This document shows positions 21,746-33,256 of a stretch of 64,000 nt of DNA, piece by piece; position 1 is the first letter of the stretch, and the number at the start of each line of letters is the position of its first letter. Source of the DNA: Kalaharituber pfeilii. Lineage: Eukaryota; Ascomycota; Pezizomycetes; Pezizales; Pezizaceae. The stretch lies in contig WHUZ01000061.1 of the NCBI GenBank assembly GCA_015179045.1, positions 124,001 to 188,000 on the forward strand. Reading direction: 5' to 3'. A program made the position numbers and the translations under genes. The notes below the pieces were generated by a model that saw nothing but the letters and a program-made list of their open reading frames with translations, made no database searches and was not told where the DNA came from.

Positions 21746-24099
21746 TCGATCCGACAAACGTTCGCTACACCTTCCAAGGGACTATTCTGATCGCCATAAA
21801 GACTTCGGTCCAGGGGCCCTATCCTAACGCAATAATTGCATGCATGATTACGTGAATAAAAAGGAAAACCTTGAAAATTGGTTTAAAAAAAAATAACATA
21901 CCGAAAATTCTTGCTCGCTTGAGTAGAGAGGCATGCGGGTGTTGCCTATCAAGGGCTAGTATAGATAGTTGCCACCCCGGGTTGGGCAATATGATACGTG
22001 AGGTAAAAAGCTAGCTGAGTTGCAATTGGCATCCTGCAGGTGACGACATTATTCTGATTTTATAATGTGAACGTCAAACTTGCTACCAAACCCAGGAGCT
22101 CAGCTTGCGACATTCCTTTGTGCCTCGGAATTGAAAGTCAGTTCTGTTCGTATTTCCCCTTGAGCCAGATGCTAACATAGGATAGTTCCACTAGTATCGT
22201 CAATTCAGTGGTACTTGAGCTAATCAGCAGCGAGCAGAAGCCGCATATGATGAGTCTTAGGCTCTGTGAACAAGATGACTAATAGAAGCTTCATGCTCAC
22301 CTCCGCATCGGCACACCCTGCAGCTATGCCATCACAAGAATTAGTTGGTCCTGTCTCTCACATTAACGTTTCTATCGGTATTAGACGCAATGAAGGGGCT
22401 TGACCGGGATCCATTTTAATTTAGCTAACGAAATTTTATGCGCATTTAATTGGGTTAATCACTCAACTTGGACTCGTCAAGCATAATATACCACTGTTAT
22501 CCGCGAGCGCTTAGAGATGCCCGGATCCATCCAAGTTAGATTTGGGATGCTTCGTGTCGTTACCACAGGGCGACCATGCCTGAAGACGCCAAATTGAAAA
22601 GTAGCAAGTTTAACTTCGAGTACGAGACTAAATTTTGAGATGCGTTTATCACATCTTTAATTTATTGAACGTTACCAGATACCCGGTTCGGAGATTGCGT
22701 GATTACTTTCGGTATTTTATGGTTATGTGTTTTAGGTCATATAATCCTACATATAGGCTAGCAGCCCATTGCATAGACCGAGTCAGGTTAGGCAGTTAAC
22801 TATCCAATTTACGCACACATCCGACGGTTGCAATGTACCTAACGTACCCCTGCTTCCCCCAGAGGTTCCAGTTGGCAACCCTCCCATCCTTGTCCTTTTT
22901 CTTTGGCCTCTCCGGCTCCCGCATTGCAACATTCGAACATCACGTGCGTGGTTCATCCCCGCAAATCCATCTCCTCCACATGCAACTTCCTTTCGAAGTG
23001 CGCCACCGGGTAGTTCGTGTTCATATTTATTATTGTTGGTCGCTGTCTGAGTAATACCATAAGACAACTTCTGTTCGGGAGAAATGAGAGCTCTCTTCTG
23101 TTTTGCATATCCATGTACGGAAATAGTCTTTGGAATGTGTAGTTGATATAAGCCGGTCATCTATATGACTCCGTCATTATGTTGTTTATGCAAATACTAT
23201 CAACCTCATGCTTCTCTGTCGTCAATATAGGAGCTGGGTGGCTGTTTACTAACACCAGGGAAGTGCCATAAACCTCTATGCGGAGGTTCCGCATTATTGG
23301 GCGAATTCTGTAAATACAGCGGTACGATTTCCGATATAATTTAGGGCCACTGCTATAACAAGTAGTTACTTTAACTTGTTTGTGGCACAAATTCACTAAT
23401 GTAGCCAAGTTAATTATGTTGAGCAGTAAACAAATTTATTACAAAACCCCCTCTTTTGCACTTTATGACCACGATCTCCATTGAAATCTTGCAATTTGGG
23501 AGTGATTGTGCTTAATCGATTTCATCGCCCATCGAAAACTGCGATATGTGCTATGACAGCGCGTGGGTCTCATAGAAACTTCTGAAGTTGGGGCATCATC
23601 AACCACCTGATGACAGGGATCGATAGCTGGGATTCCCAGCGGAGCATAGAATTGCGTGGGCCCCAATGGGTGACGACATATGCATATCGCATAACGTGGT
23701 GCAACATCGAGTTTGATAGTTGTGTGACAGCTCAGACCGTGGAAATTATCGCAAAATCTGCAGAATGCCCAGGAGCGAACTCAGCTTGCTGAGGAGTGTA
23801 TGGGTTGGTTACAAGCTGCCCAGTGTTTTTCGTCCCAATTCGGTCATATTGTCAGTCAAAATGCCAAGACCTGACGTCGGCTCAGACCTGCCGTCGGCTC
23901 AGACCTACTGTCGGCTATTATAGTACTATAGTTACAGGAATCGCGGCCAGTCGTCGTAAGTACTGCTGGTTACGCCTCGCGCCAGATTGAACCCAGTCGC
24001 ATTTGACATAGCTTGCGCCTAAGATAAAGGGCTGAAGTGCCAAGTAGTCCAGCAACCTGAGCTCAACTTAACAATTATGACAGGTCTCTCTCGCCAGCA
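21746..24099. other. No gene or repeat recognised
   Basis: Normal base composition, only short frames without recognisable domains. The longest, near 22783-23160 on the minus strand, has no domain signature. A small tandem CGGCTCAGACCT.C repeat lies at about 23875-23920. Confidence 0.5.
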
Positions 24100-25711
24100 T
24101 TGAATTTGATAGATTGTAATAATCCAACCTGGACCCCTCGCCCAAGACCCCCCAGCCCCGGTCTTATACTGGCAATCAACATACTATATGCCAGTACTCG
24201 TACACGTGCAGCTGACCCTGACCCCCTCGCAACTCGCCATACTCCTTCTAGCACTCCGGTATATATCCCTGCACCTGTAAGCTCGCTTAAGCAACATGGC
24301 CGCCAGCATCCCGGTCATCGCTTAACAACCCGAACCCGAGAACCTGCCAGAATCTGCTAGAAGAACCCGGATCCCCAGAACCAGCCGGAAAGCCGTAGAA
24401 CCAGCCGGAAAGCCGTAGAACCAGCCGGAAAGCCCTAGAACCTGCTGGAAGACTCCGGAATCCACCAGCGACAGGTATCGCCGAGCTCATTCCCAGATAT
24501 TCCTGACGCTTCTACCTGCTTCCAGTCATTTCCTTGGCCTTCCATGTACTTCCAGTCGTTTCCTTGGTTTTCCATGTACTTCCAGTCGTTTCCTTGGTTT
24601 TCCATGTACTTCCAGTCGTTTCCTCGGTTTTCCATGTACTTCGTTTGTTTGTTTGCTCGTTTGCTTGTTTGCTTGGATTTGCCACCAAGGGCTTTCTATA
24701 AAGAGGCCCTTCCCCCTCCTCTCTCTTGCCTCTCCACGCAACAACTTGTATTCTACCCAAGTTGTGTATTTAGCTATCAAATACATCTACCTCTCGGTAT
24801 CACATAGCTCCGACCGCTGCCTCTGCCTCTGCCTCTGCTGTGAAATCGCCCCGGCGCCTGCCGCCCGCCCCGACTTACGACGAGTGGCCGCGATTCCTGT
24901 CGAACTATTATTAGAGAGTTAGGCGTTAGAGAGAAAGCCGTCTTGTGCAACCTTAACACTCCAGGAGCACCTTACTAGAACCATGCGGAACCGGGCTTCT
25001 AGATAAGGATGCAAGCCCAATGCCACTATGCCATTCCATTCGAGATACTGCATCCTAATTATAATGAACTGCGGCCATCAAATCGAGTCCTTGAACTATG
25101 AGGCATGCTAGTAGTGAACTAAAACTTGAGTCGTTACAGTCGAACCTGTTATAGTAGGTAAGGCAGCGACGGGAGGGTTTTATCGCATAAGACAAATATC
25201 CAATAATCGCCATGGGACCAATTGGCTCGGGCCAGCAATGTGGATCAAATAAGACAGGTTATCTTATTTGACAGGGTCCAATATGAGAGATTGGACTTTA
25301 CTGCAGTCTGGAGGTATGCATGCGTCACGTTGACCGGCATAACGAAACATAATTATGCAATTGGCGATCGGATTCTGTTATCTACTTGCTTTTATTTTTA
25401 CTTTCTCATTTCTTTTTATTTCTTTCAGCTTTCTATTCAAGATTTGAGGTGGCACCTCTCAGGTCAAGAGACGACGGTTAAGGTGTTCGTAATGAAGCAC
25501 TTGTCCCCTCGCTTTGCATGTTTAGAACAATGTGTGCGAATGGCTCGCACACAGGCAGAGAGTTGTACCTGCTATACTGGAGGAGTAAAAATTCGGTACT
25601 TTTCATCCAGTATACCAAAATTAGGCTGTATTGTTGTTTATATCTTTGCTCATATCCCTGTCGTCGAAAGATTATTGGGCAGCGGCGAGGGATATATAAG
25701 CAGGTCCTATA
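24100..25711. repeat. Tandem repeats and promoter-like block, no gene
   Basis: A 20-bp unit (GAACCAGCCGGAAAGCCGTA) is repeated about three times at 24379-24440. A 30-bp unit (TTTCCATGTACTTCCAGTCG plus TTTCCTTGG) is repeated about four times at 24528-24640. A TATA-like CTATAAAG followed by a pyrimidine-rich tract (24696-24745) looks like the promoter of a solo LTR, but I found no TG..CA ends with duplications. 24960-25700 shows nothing recognisable. Confidence 0.5.
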
Positions 25712-25950
25712 CATATTTTTTATTTTTTTTTTTTGGGTCACGTAACCCAGCATACAGGCTACCAGCCTATGGCAGGGACCCATATACCCGGGTCGGGTTT
25801 GGAACAACTAACTACGAAATCTATATACACACCTCGAGCGCCCAGTGCCCTCCGTCCCTGGCTACCCCAGATCGAGGCAGGCAAACCAGTACTCGACTGG
25901 GTCGTACTCCACCTCCTGCTTCCACCCTTGCTCCTCTAGATCCTCCCAGG
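25712..25950 (-). mobile_element. LINE 3' end with C tail
   Basis: T-rich run, then the reverse complement of the C tail (GGGTCACGTAACCC...CCTATGGCAGGGACCC) and about 150 bp of 3' UTR that also occurs at 490-660. This identifies the C tail as the 3' terminus of the LINE whose ORF2 ends at 506. Confidence 0.8.
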
Positions 25951-26016
25951 ATTTTTTTTTATTTTTATTATTATTATATCAATACTCGCATGCCGCCCTA
26001 TGGGCTATGGCGAGGT
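25951..26016 (-). mobile_element. A-tail micro-retroposon
   Basis: T-rich run interrupted by A, then tail A ending TATGGCGAGGT. It directly joins a C-tail copy on the left and a LINE ORF2 end on the right; no clean duplication was found. Confidence 0.65.
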
Positions 26017-26159
26017 GCGCACATCATGAACGGGTGTGAGACGTGGAAGAAGAGACTTCCGGGGGGGGAGAGAGATTTAAAACGTCCAGCAAAACAGGAG
26101 GGGGACGGAGTCACGTTAGCGGAGGTGCTAGATTGGGCGGCAGACTGAAGACTGGGGGT

Positions 26160-26489
26160 TGTTAGAAACCATGAGCCGAACACACGCGAAACAGTCCGAG
26201 CGAAACAGTCCGAGTGTGTAAAACATCCGAACATCCGCGATGGCCTAAGCACTCCGAACATCCGCAATGGCCTAAGCACTCCGAACATCCGCGATGGCCC
26301 AAACACTCCGGACTGAGTATTCCATATTAGGCAGTCCAAATACTTAGCTGTTCTGTTCACTGGGTTTGTATGCAACTTCGTGTTATAGAGTTTTTGTATA
26401 TATATGGGCTCTGGAAGCCCCGTTCTTGATTGATCATTAGAATCGAATACACACATCTCTGAGCCTATTCCTCTGTACTCCTTTTCACA
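26160..26489 (+). mobile_element. Copia solo LTR, 5-bp target duplication
   Basis: 330 bp from TGTTAGAAACC to CCTTTTCACA, flanked by GGGGT (26155-26159 and 26490-26494). It is the same family as the LTRs of the complete element at 53150-58694. It contains three copies of a 27-bp unit (GAACATCCGCGATGGCCTAA plus GCACTCC), against four and two in those LTRs. Confidence 0.93.
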
Positions 26490-26500
26490 GGGGTGAAGAA

Positions 26501-27245
26501 CAGTGTTCCCAACGGGCCGGCCATAGAAATCTAGGCCGTGAGGTCCGCCCGCGCCGGTCCAGGCGGCCTGAATGTTTCAGGCCGGCCCAGGCCGCCCAGG
26601 CCGGTCCAGGCCATTCAGGCTGCAGTGTGAGTTAAGTTATACAGTAGCTAGCTATATACAGAACGTACTCTAAATTCTACGTATACCTCATTCTCTAATG
26701 TTTAGGATTTTGTTTGCTGATTTTACACCGCCAGTATCGCTTTCCATTAGCCATGCACATCTTCACCATTGTGTCAAATCCAACTTTGTCGCACCAGATT
26801 TTTGTAACCCAAATTCCAGAAGACTCAATATCGGCATCAGATTGGACTGCAGGGAATCGTCGATGCAAGGTCAAAACTTGAACTGCACTATGGAGAGTGA
26901 AAAATAGGAGAATACTAAAGGAATCATCATCGCCAGTAACGGTGGTTGGAATGTCTGTCTCCCTGCAATACTAATAAGAAATTAGTATATAGTCAAGCGA
27001 TACAAAAAAAAATTACTTACCTGAATACCTGCGAAAAGCGCTGCTCAATAAAAAAAAGTCTAGATAGTTATCCGAAAATATTGAAAGGTTCATAGTAAAT
27101 CCGTGTCCAAGTAACCTGAAGGTGGCCCCTGAAATAGCCTCGTAACCAGCCCTCCTGCCCCTGAAATTGCTTGAACGGCCTGAATGGCCTGGACGGCCTG
27201 GGCGGCCTGGACCAGCCTGGGCGGCCTGGCCGGTTGGGAACACTG
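26501..27245. mobile_element. hAT-type MITE, 8-bp target duplication
   Basis: Terminal inverted repeats CAGTGTTCCCAAC, flanked by the perfect 8-bp repeat GTGAAGAA (26493-26500 and 27246-27253), the hAT hallmark. Subterminal regions are packed with GGCCTG/CAGGCC motifs on both sides, probable transposase binding sites. The AT-rich middle has no transposase frame. Confidence 0.92.
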
Positions 27246-27362
27246 GTGAAGAACATGTATTTTCAATTCCGAAGACCACTATTTTTCCTATCTTTTTTTT
27301 CCTATCTTTCTCATGTATCTATCTAATCTCGCCGTAGCCTGAAAGGCGGCATGCGAGTAATG

Positions 27363-27399
<37 letters not shown>

Positions 27400-27400
<1 letters not shown>

Positions 27401-28110
27401 GGCGAGGTGCTAACCAATCCAGGATTGCCAGGTGACATGCGCACCATCTTTGTCCTTCCTCTGGGGCCGCTGCAGTTCGGTGCATGTGAACACCACATGC
27501 TCAGAACTCCATGCCTCTCCACATGTGCAATGCACCTCCTCACCACTGACCATCCTCCTCCACATAGCCCCGCCTTTTCCAGTCCGCAGCCACGTGTAAT
27601 TTGTGAGTGCTCTCCTGCCCCACTTCACAAATTTGCCCTTCCCAAACCCCACTCGCTCCCTCTCCTCCTTTCTTCTTCAAACTAACTCCTGATGCAGCCC
27701 GCCCTCAGTGGCCTGCCCATCATACCTCATGCCTTTGGCCCCTTCTTTGGCCTTCTCATCTGTCTTCTCATTGCCCTCTATCCCCACGTAGGCCTTGACC
27801 CATGCCAGTGCCCTGCCATGGCGAGCAGCTGCGCGCGGGGTCACGTGACAAAAAAAAAAAAAAAAAAAAAGACCCATGCCAGCTTCACCACGCCAGCATC
27901 CCTTAGCCTCCGCTGCCTTTGACTTCCGCAATCAGCTCTATCACTCACGCTAGGTCTGCAGTCCTTGCCTTGCCAGGTTTTCCTGCTTTCTAGACTGCAC
28001 TGATGGCTGCCTGAGAGTCTGCAAGTAGCAGCACCTTTGCACTGCCATCAACAGCTTCAAGGGCACCCCTCATTCCTGAGACCTCGCCATCCATGCCTAC
28101 CCACCTCCTA
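27400..28110 (-). pseudogene. LINE (C-tail group) RNase H and zinc-binding end, fragment
   Basis: Minus-strand translation gives RNase H motifs (LLLADSQAAISAV near 28010-28050; WVKAYVGIEGNEKTDEKAK near 27740-27800), then the zinc-binding end (CTCGEAWSSEHVVFTC) close to the copy at 273-506. A B-tail insertion splits RNase H and stops are present. Confidence 0.75.
27809..27870 (+). mobile_element. 62-bp B-tail micro-retroposon
   Basis: TGCCCTGCCATGGCGAGC...GCGCGGGGTCACGTGAC and poly(A), flanked by the perfect duplication GACCCATGCCAG (27797-27808 and 27871-27882). Confidence 0.93.
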
Positions 28111-28596
28111 TACAGAGTTCCAGTTAATCAATCGATTGGTTTTTATTCTTCCCGCTCGAAAGTGTGACTATACTCACTTTGTTTGAGTTAAAGTTAGAAT
28201 TGATGCTGCCTAGTGGCATTTGCATATCTCGGTAGCAGTTGCCTATGAACGTAACATGCTAATAGGCGCATATAAGTTACTGGCAAGGCAGCCTCGCTGC
28301 TCCTTAGGTGACTGCGGATTACTCACCTCTCGTGACTGCCCCAAAACACCCCCTCTGATAATTCGCTGTCTTTTTTTTTTGTACTAGGTGGAGCTCCTAA
28401 CCGGTCAAACCCCGCTCTGCAACCATGCGTTTCGAGATCGGTTATTGTACCTTGCCAGCTGAATTTCAGTTACAAGTACAAAAGTCGAGTTTCTTGGCGG
28501 CAACCTGATTGGAAGGCTGAGATGTTTTGATTGATCAACTATAGTTATATGTACATCAAGCTGGGGGCATGGGGTAACGTGTTCTCATTGCTGAGA
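28111..28596. other. No gene recognised
   Basis: Unique sequence without coding signs. Probably distal upstream region of the NLR-like gene. Confidence 0.5.
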
Positions 28597-28609
28597 GGGA
28601 CACAGCCTC

Positions 28610-28657
28610 TTTTTTTTTTTTTTTAACCCCGCTTGCCGCTGTTCGCCATGGCAGGGT
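28610..28657 (-). mobile_element. 48-bp B-tail micro-retroposon upstream of the NLR-like gene
   Basis: Poly(T), AACCCCGCTTGCCGC...GCCATGGCAGGGT, flanked by the perfect duplication GGGACACAGCCTC (28597-28609 and 28658-28670). It ends 68 bases before the predicted ATG, so it lies in the promoter or 5' UTR. Confidence 0.93.
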
Positions 28658-28725
28658 GGGACACAGCCTCGACAAGCGCAGCATTTCAATTTATCTGTAC
28701 GACTTGAAAGTCACGAACTATATAT

Positions 28726-31700
28726 ATGGCCACATCCTTTCTAACCCGTCATCACCACTACGAAATCCGAAGTCCCCAGCGCAACATACGGCCTGCTGAA
28801 ATGCAAACACAGCTACCTCTCGCTCACATCCTCGGAATTCATCGCCGCTGCGTATCGCTCCTCAATGGACTTGTTCAATCCCAGCCCTGGCAACCCGGTG
28901 CAGAAACAGACCGTCTTAAGCAGGAAATCCAGTTACATGCCGAGAATCTGCAAAGCTATCCGCTGCATGGGACGCCGATATAGAAGGGGAGGAGAAGGTG
29001 AAATGGGATTTATTTCCGAGGTGGAGATTCCGGGAGACATATTACGAATTGGTGGTGCTGGAAAGGATGCTGGTTGAGCAAAGGGTTTATGAGTGGGGGG
29101 GTGTCAACCTGGGGAAGATAGATGTGGGACCCAGTGGGAGCAACAGTAAGATTCCGACGGGTTGGAGCTGTAATGTTGCGAATGAACCACAGCTGTATTT
29201 TCAATACGTTGGGGTAATGGTTGGTTTGGTTGAGAACACAGTATTCGGAAGCGAAGTACACTTGCAAGGTACGTATGACGTGCAAATGAAATTCATGTTG
29301 TTTTTGTCTTTGTGCTGCTAGTATGCTTGCACACGCACCTGATCTGTTACAGATGCATGAGCTTACATAGGATCCATAGAAGAGTTAACCAAGCCCCTCC
29401 AACGCCTGGCTGCAATTGAAAAGGTAGCCCGTGAAACACACAGACCTTTGCAACATCTCCCAGCCAGCGAAGCGCTAACGTCAATCCTGTCCTGGCTCGA
29501 CCCGTCCGACCAAACCTCACTACACAACTCACTTGTCGCGCAGTTGCTACCGTCCTCTTACACCTGGATCGTGGACAAGCCGACTTTTCGCAATTGGTTT
29601 GAGCCATTCACTGGTCCGTTCGACTCCTGCGACTCCTCCAACATTCTGTATCTACATAGCCCGTCAGGGACTGGAAAGACATTTCTTTTTGCAAGGATCG
29701 TCGAGGAGATACGCTACCAGACTGGGGCTGCAGTTGCATATTTCTACGCCCAGGCCGACCATGATATCACACAGCCGTCTGCCGTAGCGAAGGTATTGCG
29801 AGCATGGATAGCTCAACTATATCAGCAACGCGTTGCAGCAGCCCAGTTCGTACTTAAAGTGCTTAATAAAAGGACACCCTATGGCACTTTACCGGAAGCG
29901 ACTTTATGGGATATACTCAGGGAAGTGTTGAAAAGGTTGGAAGGGAGATGGGCTTACTTGTTAGTGGATGGGGTGGAGGCATGGAATATGGGTGACTCTA
30001 AGGTCCAAGGAGGTGCGGTGGGATTCTTGGAGAGATTGGTGGCAGCTACCGATGGGACTGCCGTAAAGGTTCTGTTGACGGGCCGGTGGAGGCGATTGTC
30101 ACTAGGACGTACGGACATCCAGGAAAAGATAACAAAGTATGAAATTACGGTAACAGATACCAGACGAGACATTGAGGCTTTTGCAGAGCAGGAAGTTCAT
30201 GCCAGGTTCCACGGCGAACAACCCAACATCAACTATCCAACCCTTGTACACTTGCTTTCCACATCCGCACAAGGCTCATTCATAATTGTGAAACTGGCTG
30301 TTGAACTTGCATCCTCCCCGACGGACCTCAAATCCAGCCTCTATGCTAACACTCCACCGTCCTTGAATTCATTATGCCAACAAGCCTTCAACCGCATCTT
30401 GGGTATGCAGCCAACCGAACATCGTGACCGCGCCATTGAACTCCTCCGCTGGGTCGTTTATTCCTTTCGTCCGCTTACTGTCAACGAGCTTGCGGAAGCC
30501 GTGGTGCTAAAAGCTACAGGGACGTCGTCTGTATGGAACTCTGCCGCGGACGTATTGAGAACGAAGGTGCCACACGTGTTGGATCAAGAGTGGGTGGAGG
30601 AGAATATTACTGCGTTGTGCAGGCCATTCTTGGTGCTTGATACGACAGGAGAGCGGAATGGGGTGCCAGTCAGGCAATGGAGGATGGGGTTAATAAGCGG
30701 GTCCATACGAGAGTTTCTATGCGGCGTTTCCTTCAAACCAAGGCTCGATACCATCGCCATGGACGAAGAGACTCTGGGTCCACAAGACATAGGAGACGTC
30801 AGGGAGCCCTTATTACGCAATCGAAGCCTCCTCCGGCGCAGTGACATGCGGGATAACAATATACCAATGGACTTCACTGACCCGTTTGAAAACCACAAAC
30901 ACCTTCTTATGGTCTGCCTCTCAGCGATATCTGCCCAAGTATACAACGCTCACCGCCAGAAAGCCCTAATTGACGTTACCATCGGGGAACCAGCTTGCCT
31001 CCCACCCTTCCCGTCGTTCCCCATCATCCATTACGCTGCACAAAGCTGGACTAGACATGCTCAGCTGCTAGAAGCACTCGCTCAGAATGGGAACTCAGAT
31101 AATACTTCCGACTATGCGTCTGCAATAATCAATCTCCTCCGCTCTCGCCCCGAAAAAAAATGGTACTGTAGGCTTGCTAAGATGTTTGGATGGCAGGAGG
31201 AGCCGTTGGTACACGTATGCAAAGCCGGTCTGGTGTCTGTGGTGAGGGAAATGCTGCGCGATGAGAATGCTCTATCCAACAGCAGCACTAGCAACGCTGT
31301 CTGGGGAACGCCCTGATGGCCGCCTGCCTTGAGGGCAACTCCACCATCGTCAAAATGCTTCTCGATGCCGGCGCTGAGGTGAAGATCTCCCACAACCCCA
31401 CAGCATATGTAAGTGGCAACCCGCTCCTTGCCGCGATTATCTCAGGGAATGTTGAGACCGTCAAAATTCTGCTGGACAAGGGGGCCGATGTGAATGCGGT
31501 CCCCGCTAACTGGCCGTTGAATAAGTACGGCGGTCCGCTGCATACTGCCCTCAATAGTCAGTTCGTGGATATTGCAGCTCTCATGATGGAAGCGAAGTAC
31601 GATATCGATATTGCGTCACCCGTCTCTGCAAACTTTGGCGCATTCAATCAAGCAGTCGAGGAGGGTGATGGAGGGCTTATGGAGAGATTGCTATCGGCCA

Positions 31701-33256
31701 TGGGAGGGGAGCGTGAGGCAGAAATCAGTGTGCTACAGGAGGGGCTGGAAGATGCCAAGGACGAGATCATTCTTCTGCGATGGTTGCTGGCAAGAATTTC
31801 TCGGAGCGATAGGAAGCCTGGTATGAGGATAGTGAAGCAAGCCCTGGAAGATGCTACCGGAAGAAGCGGGAGTGTTGTTGTGGAACGCTTACTCCAGTCC
31901 ATTACCCTGAGGATGGAGAAGGAAGGCGATTCGCTGCATCAGGTGGGACTAAGCCTCAGCGAGGCCCTAAAGGCGGCTGCGGGAGCGGGGCGAGTAGGAA
32001 GTGCAAAGCTGATCATGAAGGCGCTTGAGGAAGTTATGCAGCTCGGTCCTGGCAGCATCCAATTGCAAGACTCTATTGCCGCGGCCCTGCGCGCAGCAGT
32101 GGCAAGCGGGAGCCTCGATGCGACCAGCTTCCTCCATAAGCACTTGGACCACAACACTGCCCTTAACTCTGTCGACGCCGCAACCGGGAAATCCCTCCTG
32201 GCGTCTATCGCGCAAGGTGGCAACGCTGCCATGCTCGCCGAATTTCTGAAGCTCTCACAGCGCCCGATCGAGCTGTCTAACGAAGGCTTTGCGGACGCAC
32301 TATGCGCGGGTATAAATTCAGACCCTACAGGAGACTTGGTGTTTGCACTTCTTTCGGTGGCCAACGAAAGCCCCTCCAAGATTGACTGGCGCAGTGTTGT
32401 AAGCCGAGCGTGGCCTGCAGCAATCGCACGCGGCGACATTGGAATATTATCGCACCTAATTAAGTGCCCCGCTGGCGCCCCGGTCAACGACCCAATCTGC
32501 GGACCGGACAATGCACAGCTAGCGCTTCACGTCGGCATTCGGACTCAGAATCCCGAGCTCATCTCGTTCCTCCTCCAGTGCGCAGGCGCAGACGCCAATG
32601 CTCTCGACCCATCCGGCGCCGGTCTAGCCCTCCATGTCGCCGCCACCTGTCCGGACATACCGGACGATATAATTGCCTTTCTCATCGCCCGCACAGCCAA
32701 CATCGACGACGCTTCAGGCCCACGCGGGACTGCGCTGTGCGAAGCCTGCTATTACGGAAACGTACTCCTCGCCCGCGCCCTGCTCCGTGCCAATGCTGCT
32801 GTCGATATAGCTGCCACAAGGTGGGGCAACGCCCTCCACTGCGCAGCAGAGAACGGAAACACGCATCTCATTGATCTATTACTCGCTCACGTGCCCTCCA
32901 ACCCAGTCGCCTACATTAACACCCCCGGCGGCCGCTTCAGCCGCGCACTCTATGCGGCTGCCTTCCATGGCCATGGAGACGCCGTGGGTGTGCTTTCTTC
33001 GCGGGGTGCAAAAGGATGGAAGCTCAATGATATCAGAATAGCGATGGCAACAGATCCGCCTGGACCAGGGGAGTGGTGGGGATTGGGTATACTATACACA
33101 GCATCTATAATGTGTATTATTTGGGATGCTAAGCTTTTAGGGGTTTCCGTGTATATAATTTTCTATACATTGGGGATGTCCACGCTTATGAGGTTGAGGC
33201 CATGGATATTCGCGAAGCGGGAGTTGCAGTTCGAATTTCGTGTAGCAGATGCATAG
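28726..33256 (+). CDS. NACHT-ankyrin STAND (NLR-like) protein with C-terminal membrane segments; two frame breaks
   Basis: Exon 1 is 28726-29268, intron 29269-29370 (GTACGT...CATAG), exon 2 29371-33256. The frame shifts once near 28975 (a GGG run) and once near 31312 (a CCC run). One extra base at each site would give a total of 4431 nt, divisible by three (1476 residues). Domains in order: a divergent N-terminal effector-like region; P-loop HSPSGTGKTF; Walker B WAYLLVDGVEAW; LLTGR; the winged-helix segment LLRWVVYSFRPLTVNELAEA. Ankyrin repeats follow (TIVKMLLDAGAEV, ETVKILLDKGADVNAV), then a divergent helical region, four further ankyrin repeats and two hydrophobic segments near the C-terminus (33080-33180). 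STAND proteins of this build are fungal candidates for non-self recognition and programmed cell death. The ankyrin pattern runs straight across the second break. Both breaks lack one base in a short homopolymer, so sequencing error and pseudogenisation are both possible. Confidence 0.8.

Larger units (their letters stand above)
26017..27397 (+). mobile_element. LINE (A-tail) 3' end split by a copia LTR and a hAT MITE
   Basis: 26017-26148 encodes the last residues of ORF2 (CETWKKRLPGGERDLKRPAK, then LAEVLDWAAD and stop). The 3' UTR then contains a solo LTR (26160-26489) and, just after its right duplication, a hAT MITE (26501-27245). It resumes at about 27254 and ends with tail A (27331-27358, loop stem GCCT/AGGC) and a poly(A) of about 36. 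Confidence 0.75.

Noticed and set aside
22783..23160. 125-codon minus-strand frame
   Set aside because: No domain, no supporting context and no sign of conservation visible in the window.
24100..24960. Solo LTR
   Set aside because: TATA-like box and repeats are present, but no TG..CA ends with a 5-bp duplication could be found.
25222..26148. 308-codon plus-strand open frame
   Set aside because: It runs through two retroposon tails in antisense and poly(T) tracts (runs of F/Y) and ends in LINE ORF2 residues; a chimera, not a gene.
31939..32511. 190-codon minus-strand frame
   Set aside because: Shadow of the NACHT-ankyrin exon, whose plus-strand motifs are unambiguous.
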